64,000 nucleotides of DNA, from positions 1-64,000 of the forward strand of contig JAFZAH010000011.1 in NCBI GenBank assembly GCA_017548275.1. Reading direction: 5' to 3'. The position numbers were made by a program, and so were the translations under genes. Numbering within the stretch: the first letter of the stretch is position 1; each line of letters begins with the position of its first letter. This DNA is from Prevotella sp. Its GTDB lineage: Bacteria > Bacteroidota > Bacteroidia > Bacteroidales > Bacteroidaceae. Shown here piece after piece: positions 46,574 to 54,164 of the stretch. Under the pieces are notes generated by a model that saw only the letters and a list, made by a program, of their open reading frames with translations, searched no databases and was not told where the DNA came from.

Positions 46574-48247
46574 TTAATACTTGAACGAACTTCCACCGAT
46601 GAACTCGCGCAAGAGTGAGGTGGGCGGCAATTTCGTGATAGGGATGGGCTTGATATACCGTAGGAACTTCAGCAGACGGTAGGCCTCGGAATATTCATCT
46701 ACATTCTGCGGCACCAACTCCAGCAGTTGCTCGGCCTGCTGCTTGATAACGGCCAACTCATAAATCATGGCGGTGTTGAACATCTCGTCGGCATTCTCCT
46801 GATACGGGAATATCCACTTCTGTTCGCCACGCCTCACCGACGGCCAGCGGCGGATGGTTTCCTCGGCGGTCACACCACGGTATTTGGCATCGCGGATGAT
46901 GCGGCGCAACAGACGGTTGTCAGTCGTGGGGATGTAATTATGGCGGTCGAGCAGGATGGTGGTCAGCGCAGACGCATACACACGGAATTTCTGCTCGTCG
47001 GGCACCTGACTGGTCAATTCGGGATTGAGCGCATGAATGCCCTCGATGACGAGCACCTCATCTTCCTTCAGACGCAGTTTCTTGCCGCTGCGCTCGCTCT
47101 TGCCCGCCTGGAAATTATACTTCGGCAGTTCCACCTCGTCGCCCCTCAGCAATGCGTTAATCTGGTCATTGAGCAACGGCAGATTGAGCGAGTAGAGGCT
47201 CTCGAAATCGTAATCACCGCTCTCGTCGCGGGGTGTCTCCTCACGGTTGACGAAATAGTCATCAAGCGACACCATTACCGGGCGAAGCCCATTGCACGCC
47301 AATTGGACCGACAGGCGTTTGCAGGTGGTGGTCTTACCGCTCGACGACGGACCGGCTATCAGCACCACCCTCACTTCTTTGCGGTCGGCTATCATCTCTG
47401 CAATGCGCGCTATCTTCTTCTCTTGCAGCGCCTCCGACACATTCACTATCTGCGACGCATAGCCCGCCATCACCGCCTCGTTGAAATCGCCCACGGTAGA
47501 GACACCCAGAATGTTCTGCCAGCGGTGATGCTCCTTGAAAATACCGAACATCTTGTCCTGACGTATCAACTCACCCAGTTTCGAGGGGTCCTCACGCGAG
47601 GGTATGCGCAGCAAGATGCCGTCGTAGTATTTCACCAGACCATACAGATAGAGTTGGTTGGTCTTGGGCAGAAGCGAACCGTAATAATAGTCGGCATAGC
47701 CGTCAATGTCGTAATAGGTGGTATAAAGCCGGCCGGCGGTGCGCAACAGTTTGACCTTCGACGAGGTGCCGCGCTCCTCAAAGATGCGGATGGCCTCCTC
47801 GGTGGGGCACTCATATTGCTTCACGGGATGGCCCTCGGCGATAATCTCGTCCATACGCTGGTGCAACTGCTCCACCACCTCCTCGGTCACGGGCTGCCCG
47901 ATGTGCAGGTCGCAGTAATAACCATTTGACACGGGGATGTCAATCACCACACTGCCCGTGGGGTAAAGGTCGTGCACTGCCTTGCACAACACGAAAAACA
48001 ATGTGCGGGTGTAAGCACGGTTGCCCGAAGCCGATGTCATGTCCAAAAACTCCACGTCTTTATTGCGAAAAACGGTAAACCCCATGTCAACCACCTGATT
48101 GTTTACTTTCGCGTTGACCGGTCCGTAACGCATATCGAGACCAAAGCCTTTAAAAATTTCAGAAAGTGTACTTCCTTTGGGGAAGTTTTGAGTTTTTTTA
48201 TTATTTTTGCAGCGGATTTGTACTACCTCTTCCATTTCTATTTTCAT
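46574..48247 (-). CDS. Nucleoside (uridine-type) kinase with N-terminal TGS-like and tRNA-synthetase-like domains
   Basis: 557 aa. An N-terminal TGS-like part (VQIRCKNNKKTQNFPKGSTL, about 1-70) and a threonyl-tRNA-synthetase second-domain-like stretch (DLHIGQPVTEEVVEQLHQRM, about 110-210) precede a P-loop kinase (VVLIAGPSSSGKTTTCKRLS near residue 300; YDFESLYSLNLPLL). This fused arrangement is common in Bacteroidetes and Clostridia. It likely phosphorylates a nucleoside; the role of the synthetase-derived parts is unknown. It is monocistronic. Confidence 0.9.
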   Translation of the reverse strand: MKIEMEEVVQIRCKNNKKTQNFPKGSTLSEIFKGFGLDMRYGPVNAKVNNQVVDMGFTVFRNKDVEFLDMTSASGNRAYTRTLFFVLCKAVHDLYPTGSVVIDIPVSNGYYCDLHIGQPVTEEVVEQLHQRMDEIIAEGHPVKQYECPTEEAIRIFEERGTSSKVKLLRTAGRLYTTYYDIDGYADYYYGSLLPKTNQLYLYGLVKYYDGILLRIPSREDPSKLGELIRQDKMFGIFKEHHRWQNILGVSTVGDFNEAVMAGYASQIVNVSEALQEKKIARIAEMIADRKEVRVVLIAGPSSSGKTTTCKRLSVQLACNGLRPVMVSLDDYFVNREETPRDESGDYDFESLYSLNLPLLNDQINALLRGDEVELPKYNFQAGKSERSGKKLRLKEDEVLVIEGIHALNPELTSQVPDEQKFRVYASALTTILLDRHNYIPTTDNRLLRRIIRDAKYRGVTAEETIRRWPSVRRGEQKWIFPYQENADEMFNTAMIYELAVIKQQAEQLLELVPQNVDEYSEAYRLLKFLRYIKPIPITKLPPTSLLREFIGGSSFKY

Positions 48248-48265
48248 TTTTTGGTTAAGATGGGC

Positions 48266-48273
48266 TAAAGGTA
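48266..48273 (-). promoter_or_regulatory. Possible -7 box of the nucleoside kinase gene
   Basis: Minus-strand TACCTTTA differs from TAnnTTTG only in the last base, about 18 nt upstream of the ATG at 48247. Confidence 0.35.
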
Positions 48274-48322
48274 CTCATTTTTTTTGATATCGGAGACAAT
48301 ACAACAAAAAAAAGAATAATTT

Positions 48323-50029
48323 ATGTCGATTTGGGTAATTTTTAAACTTATCGGTTCGCTGGCACTGCTCATGTACGGTATGAAATCCATGAGTGAGAGT
48401 TTGCAAAAACTGGCGGGACCGCAACTGCGCCATGTCCTCGGCGCTATGACCACCAATCGCTTTACCGGAGTGCTCACGGGTATGTTTGTCACGGCTGCCG
48501 TACAGTCGTCAACAGCCACCACGCTGATGACCGTGTCGTTTGTCAACGCAGGACTGCTCACGCTGCTGCAAGCCATCTCCGTCATCATGGGCGCGCACAT
48601 CGGTACCACGGTCTCAGCATGGATTATGTCGCTCGGGTTCTCGTTCAACATCACCGACTTCGTCTATCCCGCATTCTTCCTCGGCATTATTCTTATCTAT
48701 ATGAAGAAGCGCCGTATCATCGGCGACTTCCTCTTCGGTGTGGCATTCCTCTTCCTCGGACTGGGCACTCTCAGAGAGACGGGATTCCTGCTCGTGGAAG
48801 ACCCGGAGACCAGCCAAACCATCAGCGCGTTCTTCCAAAACTTCAATGAACCCACGTTCTGGAACAAACTCTTCTTCCTGCTCATGGGTACGATTCTCAC
48901 CCTGTGTGTGCAGTCATCGGCGGCCATCATGGCCATCACCATGATGCTGTGCTCCACGGGCGTACTACACATCGACCAGGGCATCATGCTCGTATTGGGC
49001 GAGAACATCGGCACCACCATCACAGCCAATATCGTGGCGGCAACAGCCAATGTGCAGGCACGAAGGGCGGCATTCGCACACTTCACCATCAACGTCATCG
49101 GCGTGACGTGGGCGCTCATCGTATTGAAACCATTCTTCAACCTCGTGTGCAATTTTGTGGGATTCGACCCAACAATGTCTTCTTCCGCACCCGGTTTTGC
49201 CATCAAGGCATCGATGGTGCTCGCCACATTCCACTCTGCGTTCAACGTGACCAACACCATCCTCCAGATAGGATTCGTGCAGTATATCGAACGGTTTGTC
49301 TGCTGGGTCATCAAACCCAAGAAAGTGGATGAGGAAGAGGATGTGCGCCTGCACTTCATCACCGCCGGCATCATGAAAACACCCGAACTCTCCGTGCTCG
49401 AGGCGCGCAAGGAGATACGGCTCTTCTCGCAGCGCATACAAAAGATGTTCAACATGGTGCGCGAACTGGTCGAGGAGAGAGACGACACCAAGTTTGTCAA
49501 ACTCTTCACGCGTATCGAGAAATACGAGGGCATCAGCGACAACATGGAGATAGAGATAGCCAAATACCTGAACAATGTGAGCGACGCCCACCTCAGCGAT
49601 GACACCAAGTCGCAGATACGTGCCATGCTCCGTGAGATTTCAGAGATAGAGAGTATCGGCGACGCCTGTTACAACATCGCACGGACACTCAACCGGCGCG
49701 TAAAAGGCAAGGAGGATTTCACCGGCGACCAATATGAGCACATCCATCAGATGATGGCGCTCACCGACGACGCGCTCACCCAGATGAACGTGATGCTCTC
49801 CAACCGCCGCGAAGCACTCGACATCAATAAGTCATTCAACATCGAGAACGAAATCAACAACTACCGCAACCAGTTGAAGAGCCAGAACATCAACGATGTG
49901 AACGACCACAAATACACTTACGCCATCGGCACCATGTACATGGACCTCATCAGCGAATGCGAAAAACTCGGCGACTACGTCGTCAATGTGGTCGAAGCAC
50001 GCATGGGCGTCAGACAGAAAGACGCGTGA
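48323..50029 (+). CDS. Na/Pi cotransporter family protein (NptA-like) with PhoU-like C-terminus
   Basis: 568 aa. Two inverted Na/Pi repeats in the first ~330 residues, each with the QSSxA/T motif (AAVQSSTATTLMTVSFVNAG; LCVQSSAAIMAITMMLCSTG) and GENIGTTITANI / GAHIGTTVSAWI. The C-terminal ~220 residues are a soluble helical PhoU-like domain (LFSQRIQKMFNMVRELVEER; EIESIGDACYNIARTLNRR). It imports phosphate with sodium at the inner membrane. Confidence 0.93.
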   Translation: MSIWVIFKLIGSLALLMYGMKSMSESLQKLAGPQLRHVLGAMTTNRFTGVLTGMFVTAAVQSSTATTLMTVSFVNAGLLTLLQAISVIMGAHIGTTVSAWIMSLGFSFNITDFVYPAFFLGIILIYMKKRRIIGDFLFGVAFLFLGLGTLRETGFLLVEDPETSQTISAFFQNFNEPTFWNKLFFLLMGTILTLCVQSSAAIMAITMMLCSTGVLHIDQGIMLVLGENIGTTITANIVAATANVQARRAAFAHFTINVIGVTWALIVLKPFFNLVCNFVGFDPTMSSSAPGFAIKASMVLATFHSAFNVTNTILQIGFVQYIERFVCWVIKPKKVDEEEDVRLHFITAGIMKTPELSVLEARKEIRLFSQRIQKMFNMVRELVEERDDTKFVKLFTRIEKYEGISDNMEIEIAKYLNNVSDAHLSDDTKSQIRAMLREISEIESIGDACYNIARTLNRRVKGKEDFTGDQYEHIHQMMALTDDALTQMNVMLSNRREALDINKSFNIENEINNYRNQLKSQNINDVNDHKYTYAIGTMYMDLISECEKLGDYVVNVVEARMGVRQKDA

Positions 50030-50058
50030 TTGTTTAGTAGATAATAAGCAGTTAAAAT

Positions 50059-50113
50059 AGTTAAGCCAAATGAACTGTATAGGATATTGATGTACAGGAC
50101 ATTTGGCTTAACT
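50059..50113. terminator. 14-bp inverted repeat between convergent genes
   Basis: AGTTAAGCCAAATG (50059-50072) and CATTTGGCTTAACT (50100-50113) are perfect inverted repeats with a 27-nt spacer, between the convergent ends of the Na/Pi and sirtuin genes. A bidirectional terminator is most likely, though no long T-run follows. Confidence 0.5.
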
Positions 50114-50134
50114 GCTGCCTAAGGGCCGACTCCA

Positions 50135-50830
50135 CTACTCCGGACGAAGTATCTCCATCAATTCGCGCATTCCCTCAGATGCGCCTTTTTGGATGTGGGT
50201 CACGCCCGAGCGATGGCCCATATCAGCCGGGTCTATCAGATAAACAGGACATCCGTGCGGAGCATAATGCAGCAGGCCGGCGGCGGGATAGACTACCAGC
50301 GAGGTGCCGATGATAATCAGGATATCAGCCTGGCTCACTTCGACCACGGCATCCTCAATCTTAGGTACCGCCTCGCCGAAGAACACAATGAAAGGACGTA
50401 GCAGCGAACCGTCGCCGGCTTTTTCGCCGGGTGCCACATCGGGGTTCTCGGGTGTCAGGACCTTATGATAACGTGGGTCATCGACATTGCGCGACGAACA
50501 AACCTTCATCAACTCGCCATGCAGATGTATCACTTTCTTGCTGCCCGCCATCTCATGCAGATTGTCCACATTCTGCGTCACTACCGTCACATCATAATTG
50601 TCCTGTAATTTCGCCACCAGGCGATGACCTTCGTTAGGCTGCGTGTTGGCGCATTTGCGGCGCAACATATTATAAAACGCATTCACATATTCAGGGTCGT
50701 CCAACCACGCCTCATGGGTGGCTACACGTTGCACGGGATAATTCTCCCACAATCCGTCGGCATCGCGGAAAGTCTTCAGACCGCTCTCCACCGACATACC
50801 TGCTCCGGTTAAAACTACGATTTTCTTCAT
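50135..50830 (-). CDS. cobB: NAD-dependent protein deacylase (sirtuin), apparently zinc-less
   Basis: 231 aa. Motifs in order: GAGMSVESGLKTFRDADGLW, TQNVDNLHEMAG, the catalytic HLHGEL, then FFGEAVP and GTSLVVYPAAGLL. The four zinc cysteines of typical sirtuins are missing: the segment VCSSRNVDDPRYHKVLTP holds one. A CobB-like tyrosine in AFYNMLRRK is present, but the arginine three residues later in CobB is Leu here, with Arg one further on. It would remove acyl groups from lysines; substrate preference is uncertain. Confidence 0.88.
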   Translation of the reverse strand: MKKIVVLTGAGMSVESGLKTFRDADGLWENYPVQRVATHEAWLDDPEYVNAFYNMLRRKCANTQPNEGHRLVAKLQDNYDVTVVTQNVDNLHEMAGSKKVIHLHGELMKVCSSRNVDDPRYHKVLTPENPDVAPGEKAGDGSLLRPFIVFFGEAVPKIEDAVVEVSQADILIIIGTSLVVYPAAGLLHYAPHGCPVYLIDPADMGHRSGVTHIQKGASEGMRELMEILRPE

Positions 50831-50974
50831 GATTGATTATTTTATTGGGTTATTATTGGCTAATTGGACTCATAAGGTTGATAAGACCCATGGCTAATAG
50901 TGCTCTTATTCCTTAACAAAGTACAAAAATAATCTTTTTTTAGTAAATATAATAAGGTAATTACAAAAAAATCG

Positions 50975-50982
50975 TACCTTTG
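50975..50982 (+). promoter_or_regulatory. -7 box of the FKBP cluster
   Basis: TACCTTTG fits TAnnTTTG, 39 nt before the ATG at 51022, and lies at the beginning of a longer frame; this supports the downstream start. Confidence 0.6.
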
Positions 50983-51021
50983 CAGCCAAAATTCGAAATA
51001 AAAAGGAAAAGTATCAGAAAA

Positions 51022-51627
51022 ATGGACAAAGTAAGTTATGCATTAGGACTTGGCATCGGACACCAATTGGTGCAGATGGGTGCCAATGACCTGAACATCG
51101 ATGATTTCGCCGAAGCCATCAAAGACGTGATTGCCGGCAACGAATTGAAAGTGTCGCACCGCGAAGCGCAAGGCATCGTCGAGGAGTATTTCCGTAAAAA
51201 AGAAGCAAAAATGAGCGCCGAGCGCGCCGCCAACGGAAAGGTGGCAAAAGAGGCAGGTGAGAAATACCTCGCCGACAACGCCACAAGAGAAGGCGTCATC
51301 ACGCTGCCCAGCGGACTGCAATATAAAGTGCTGAAAGAAGGTAACGGCAAAAAACCGAAAGCCACCGACACCGTATTGTGCCACTACGAGGGATTCCTCA
51401 TCGACGGCACTGTCTTCGACAGCAGTGTACAGCGCGGTGAACCCGTGGAGTTCCCCCTCAACCAGGTCATCACAGGTTGGACAGAAGGTCTGCAACTCAT
51501 GCAGGAGGGCGCCAAATACCGCCTATTCATCCCCTATCGTTTAGGTTATGGCGAGGGTGGCGCAGGTTCTTCCATCCCCCCGTATTCGGCACTCATCTTC
51601 GACGTGGAACTCATCGAGGTGAAATAA
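51022..51627 (+). CDS. FKBP-type peptidyl-prolyl isomerase, cytoplasmic (copy 1)
   Basis: 201 aa from the ATG at 51022 (MDKVSYALGLGIGHQLVQMG), just after a promoter. It has no signal peptide. An N-terminal helical dimerisation domain (FKBP_N, about 1-95) is followed by the FKBP core (DTVLCHYEGFLIDGTVFDSS; TGWTEGLQLMQEGAKYRLFIPYRLGYGEGGAGSSIPPYSALIFDVELIEV) with the usual aromatic pocket. It would assist folding at proline bonds. Confidence 0.93.
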   Translation: MDKVSYALGLGIGHQLVQMGANDLNIDDFAEAIKDVIAGNELKVSHREAQGIVEEYFRKKEAKMSAERAANGKVAKEAGEKYLADNATREGVITLPSGLQYKVLKEGNGKKPKATDTVLCHYEGFLIDGTVFDSSVQRGEPVEFPLNQVITGWTEGLQLMQEGAKYRLFIPYRLGYGEGGAGSSIPPYSALIFDVELIEVK

Positions 51628-51639
51628 CTCTTCAGGAGT

Positions 51640-51742
51640 AAAGGAGTGAAGGAGTGGAGGAGTGAAGACAATAGTCCACATACTCTCAGTATTCCCAGAA
51701 CTCCCAGAACTCCCATAACTCCCAGAGTTCCCAATATTCCCA
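51640..51742. repeat. Iterated GGAGTGAAGG / CCCAGAACTC repeats between FKBP genes
   Basis: AGGAGTAAAGGAGTGAAGGA, then GACAATAGTCCAC, then CCCAGAACTCCCAGAACTCC units. Part of the same intergenic repeat family as 16898-16977. It does not show a promoter. Confidence 0.6.
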
Positions 51743-51773
51743 TTAAAAACCAATAAAAAAATCAACAATAACA

Positions 51774-52715
51774 ATGAAAAAAATTCTTCTTTTCGCTGCC
51801 ATCGTGATTTCGGCAGCATTCGTATCATGCGGAAAATCGGCAAAGGCCGACTTGAAAAATGATGTTGACTCCGTCAGTTATGCCATTGGACAACTCAACG
51901 GTTCTCAACTCCAAGGTTATGCCATCAAGCAGATGGGCGTCGACTCTCTTTACTTTGATGAACTCCTTAAAGGTATGAGCGACGCTATCCTCGCCAGTGG
52001 CGACAAAAAGAAAGAGGCTTACCTGAAAGGTATTACCATGGGACAGCAAATGGCTGAGGGACTCAACCGACAGATTTTCATGGGCGACTCCGTCAAGCAC
52101 CTCTCATACCAGAACCTCATGGCCGGCATCTTGGCTGGTGTTTCTGGCGACACAACCGTCTTCAACCTCGCCATTCTGGAACCGATGATTGACCCGATGG
52201 TCAAAAAAATCCAGGAGGAAATCATGGTCAAGAAAACGATGGAGTTAGAGAAAGAGAACGCCGTGAAATTTAAGGACAACAAAGAGAAAAGCGAGAAATT
52301 CATTGCTGAGAATGCTAAGAAAGAGGGTGTGAAGACCCTGCCTTCCGGCGTCCAGTATAAAGTGCTCAAAGAGGGAACCGGCGCCAAACCCAAAGACGGC
52401 GACAATGTGAAGGTGAACTATGAGGGCAAACTCATCGACGGCACGGTGTTCGACAGTTCTTACGAGCGCGGACAGGCCGCTCCCATGAGCCTGGCTAAGG
52501 GCGCACTGATTGACGGTTTCCGCGAGGCTCTGCTCAACATGCCCGTTGGCAGCACTTGGGAAGTGTATATCCCCGCCGACAAAGCATACGGAGGTCGCCA
52601 GCAAGGTCCCATCCAGCCCTTCTCTGCATTGATTTTCAAAATCGACCTGCTGAGCATCGACGCTCCCGCACAACCTGCTGCTGCTCCCGCTCAGCCCGCA
52701 CAGACAAAGAAATAA
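51774..52715 (+). CDS. FKBP-type peptidyl-prolyl isomerase, lipoprotein (copy 2)
   Basis: 313 aa. Lipoprotein signal MKKILLFAAIVISAAFVSC puts the lipid on Cys 19. Two-part structure: FKBP_N-like helices (about 30-190, longer than in copy 1) and FKBP core (NVKVNYEGKLIDGTVFDSS; PMSLAKGALIDGFREALLNM; STWEVYIPADKAYGGRQQGP), ending in a Pro/Ala-rich tail. Outer-membrane or periplasmic chaperone of the Mip/FkpA type. Confidence 0.92.
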   Translation: MKKILLFAAIVISAAFVSCGKSAKADLKNDVDSVSYAIGQLNGSQLQGYAIKQMGVDSLYFDELLKGMSDAILASGDKKKEAYLKGITMGQQMAEGLNRQIFMGDSVKHLSYQNLMAGILAGVSGDTTVFNLAILEPMIDPMVKKIQEEIMVKKTMELEKENAVKFKDNKEKSEKFIAENAKKEGVKTLPSGVQYKVLKEGTGAKPKDGDNVKVNYEGKLIDGTVFDSSYERGQAAPMSLAKGALIDGFREALLNMPVGSTWEVYIPADKAYGGRQQGPIQPFSALIFKIDLLSIDAPAQPAAAPAQPAQTKK

Positions 52716-52803
52716 GTTTCTTTGGAGTTGAGGAGTGTAATAGTTCCGGGAGGTTAATCTCCCTAAACGACCAAACGACCAACTCCCCAAACGACCAGAA
52801 AGA

Positions 52804-53526
52804 ATGAAAAAACTCATCCTTTGGGCACTCGTCATCATGGCGGGTGCTTCTTTCAACACACTGACAGCAGGCGACAATCAAGTGACCCGCAACACACAGT
52901 CGTCCGCACTCGTCACCCCAGACGATTCCGTCAGTTACTCGATAGGATTGGGCATCGGTCTCCAACTCAAACAGATGGGTGCCGAAAACCTCGATGTGGA
53001 GGCGTTCGCCAATGCCATTAAAGACATCTTCGCCGACAACACACCTAAAATCTCGCTGCGAGACGCTCAGCGCATCTCCAACAATTACTTCAAACAAAAA
53101 GAAGAGAAGATGAAGGCCGAACGTGAGGAGAAGGCGAAGGCTGCCAAAGAGGAAGGCGAAAAATTCCTCAAGGAGAATGCCAAGCAAAAAGGTGTCATCA
53201 CGCTGCCCAGCGGACTGCAATACCGCGTGCTCAGAAAAGGCAAAGGTCCCACCCCGAAAGAGGATGACATGGTGACCGTGAAATACGAGGGACGACTCAT
53301 CGACGGCACCGTCTTCGACAGTTCTTACAAACGCACACCGCAAACCAACGATTTCCGGCCCAAACAACTCATCAAGGGATGGACCGAGGCGCTTATGCTC
53401 ATGCCCGTGGGCAGCAAATGGGAAATCTATGTGCCGCAAGAACTGGCTTACGGTGAACGACAGGCCGGTAAGATTCCCCCCTACTCCACCCTCATCTTCA
53501 TCATGGAACTTGATGCGATTAAATAA
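52804..53526 (+). CDS. FKBP-type peptidyl-prolyl isomerase, periplasmic (copy 3)
   Basis: 240 aa with a signal peptide (MKKLILWALVIMAGASFNTLTA). FKBP_N-like helices (about 35-125) and an FKBP core (MVTVKYEGRLIDGTVFDSS; KGWTEALMLMPVGSKWEIYVPQELAYGERQ). It follows copy 2 with 88 bp between them, including CCAAACGACCAACTCCCC-type repeats just before the start. Same cluster as copies 1 and 2. Confidence 0.92.
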   Translation: MKKLILWALVIMAGASFNTLTAGDNQVTRNTQSSALVTPDDSVSYSIGLGIGLQLKQMGAENLDVEAFANAIKDIFADNTPKISLRDAQRISNNYFKQKEEKMKAEREEKAKAAKEEGEKFLKENAKQKGVITLPSGLQYRVLRKGKGPTPKEDDMVTVKYEGRLIDGTVFDSSYKRTPQTNDFRPKQLIKGWTEALMLMPVGSKWEIYVPQELAYGERQAGKIPPYSTLIFIMELDAIK

Positions 53527-53571
53527 ATTCGAATAACGATATTATTTCATATTTCGCATTTCGTATTTAAA

Positions 53572-53604
53572 ATCCCCCGTTTTTCACAAAAAACGGGGAT
53601 TTTT
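53572..53604 (+). terminator. Intrinsic terminator after the FKBP cluster
   Basis: AATCCCC(C)GTTTTT and AAAAACGGGGATT form a strong stem around a CAC loop and are followed by TTTTG, about 45 nt after the stop of copy 3. Confidence 0.85.
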
Positions 53605-53628
53605 GTTGCACAAATCAATTATTATGCC

Positions 53629-53636
53629 TACATTTG
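53629..53636 (+). promoter_or_regulatory. -7 box of the Lrp/AsnC gene
   Basis: TACATTTG fits TAnnTTTG, 29 nt before the ATG at 53666, supporting that start over the upstream frame. Confidence 0.6.
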
Positions 53637-53665
53637 CTTTCAAATTGTCAAACATCATCTCAAAT

Positions 53666-54139
53666 ATGGAAAAAATAGACAACCTCGACAGGAAAATTCT
53701 GGGCATACTATCAAAAAACGCTCGCATACCGTTCAAAGACGTGGCGGCGGAGTGTAACGTGTCGCGCGCAGCCATACACCAGCGTGTGCAACACCTCATC
53801 GAAGACGGTGTCATCACTGGCAGCGGATTCAACGTCAATCCCAAAAGTCTCGGCTATAGCACATGCACCTATGTCGGCATCACACTCGAACGCGGCAACA
53901 TGTATAAGAGCGTGGTGGAAAAACTCATACACATCCCCGAAATCGTGGAGTGTCACTTCACCACAGGCTCATACACTATGCTCGTAAAACTGTACGCACA
54001 AGACAACGAGCAACTCATGGACCTGCTCAACAACCAACTGCAGTCCATTCCCGGCGTTGTGGCTACAGAAACACTTATCTCACTCGAACAAAGCATCAAG
54101 CGCGAGATACCCGTAAAAACACTGATTAACGAAGAATGA
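53666..54139 (+). CDS. Lrp/AsnC family transcriptional regulator
   Basis: 157 aa from the ATG at 53666 (MEKIDNLDRKILGILSKNAR); the longer frame begins before the promoter. An N-terminal winged HTH (about 1-60, DVAAECNVSRAAIHQRVQHL) and a RAM/ligand domain (about 65-150, TYVGITLERG; EIVECHFTTGSYTMLVKLYA) are complete. It is likely an octamer that senses an amino acid. It may regulate its downstream neighbour, a peptide/amide-hydrolase fusion, 25 bp after its stop; that is inference. Confidence 0.92.
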   Translation: MEKIDNLDRKILGILSKNARIPFKDVAAECNVSRAAIHQRVQHLIEDGVITGSGFNVNPKSLGYSTCTYVGITLERGNMYKSVVEKLIHIPEIVECHFTTGSYTMLVKLYAQDNEQLMDLLNNQLQSIPGVVATETLISLEQSIKREIPVKTLINEE

Positions 54140-54164
54140 CCATCATCATCAACGCACCTGATAT

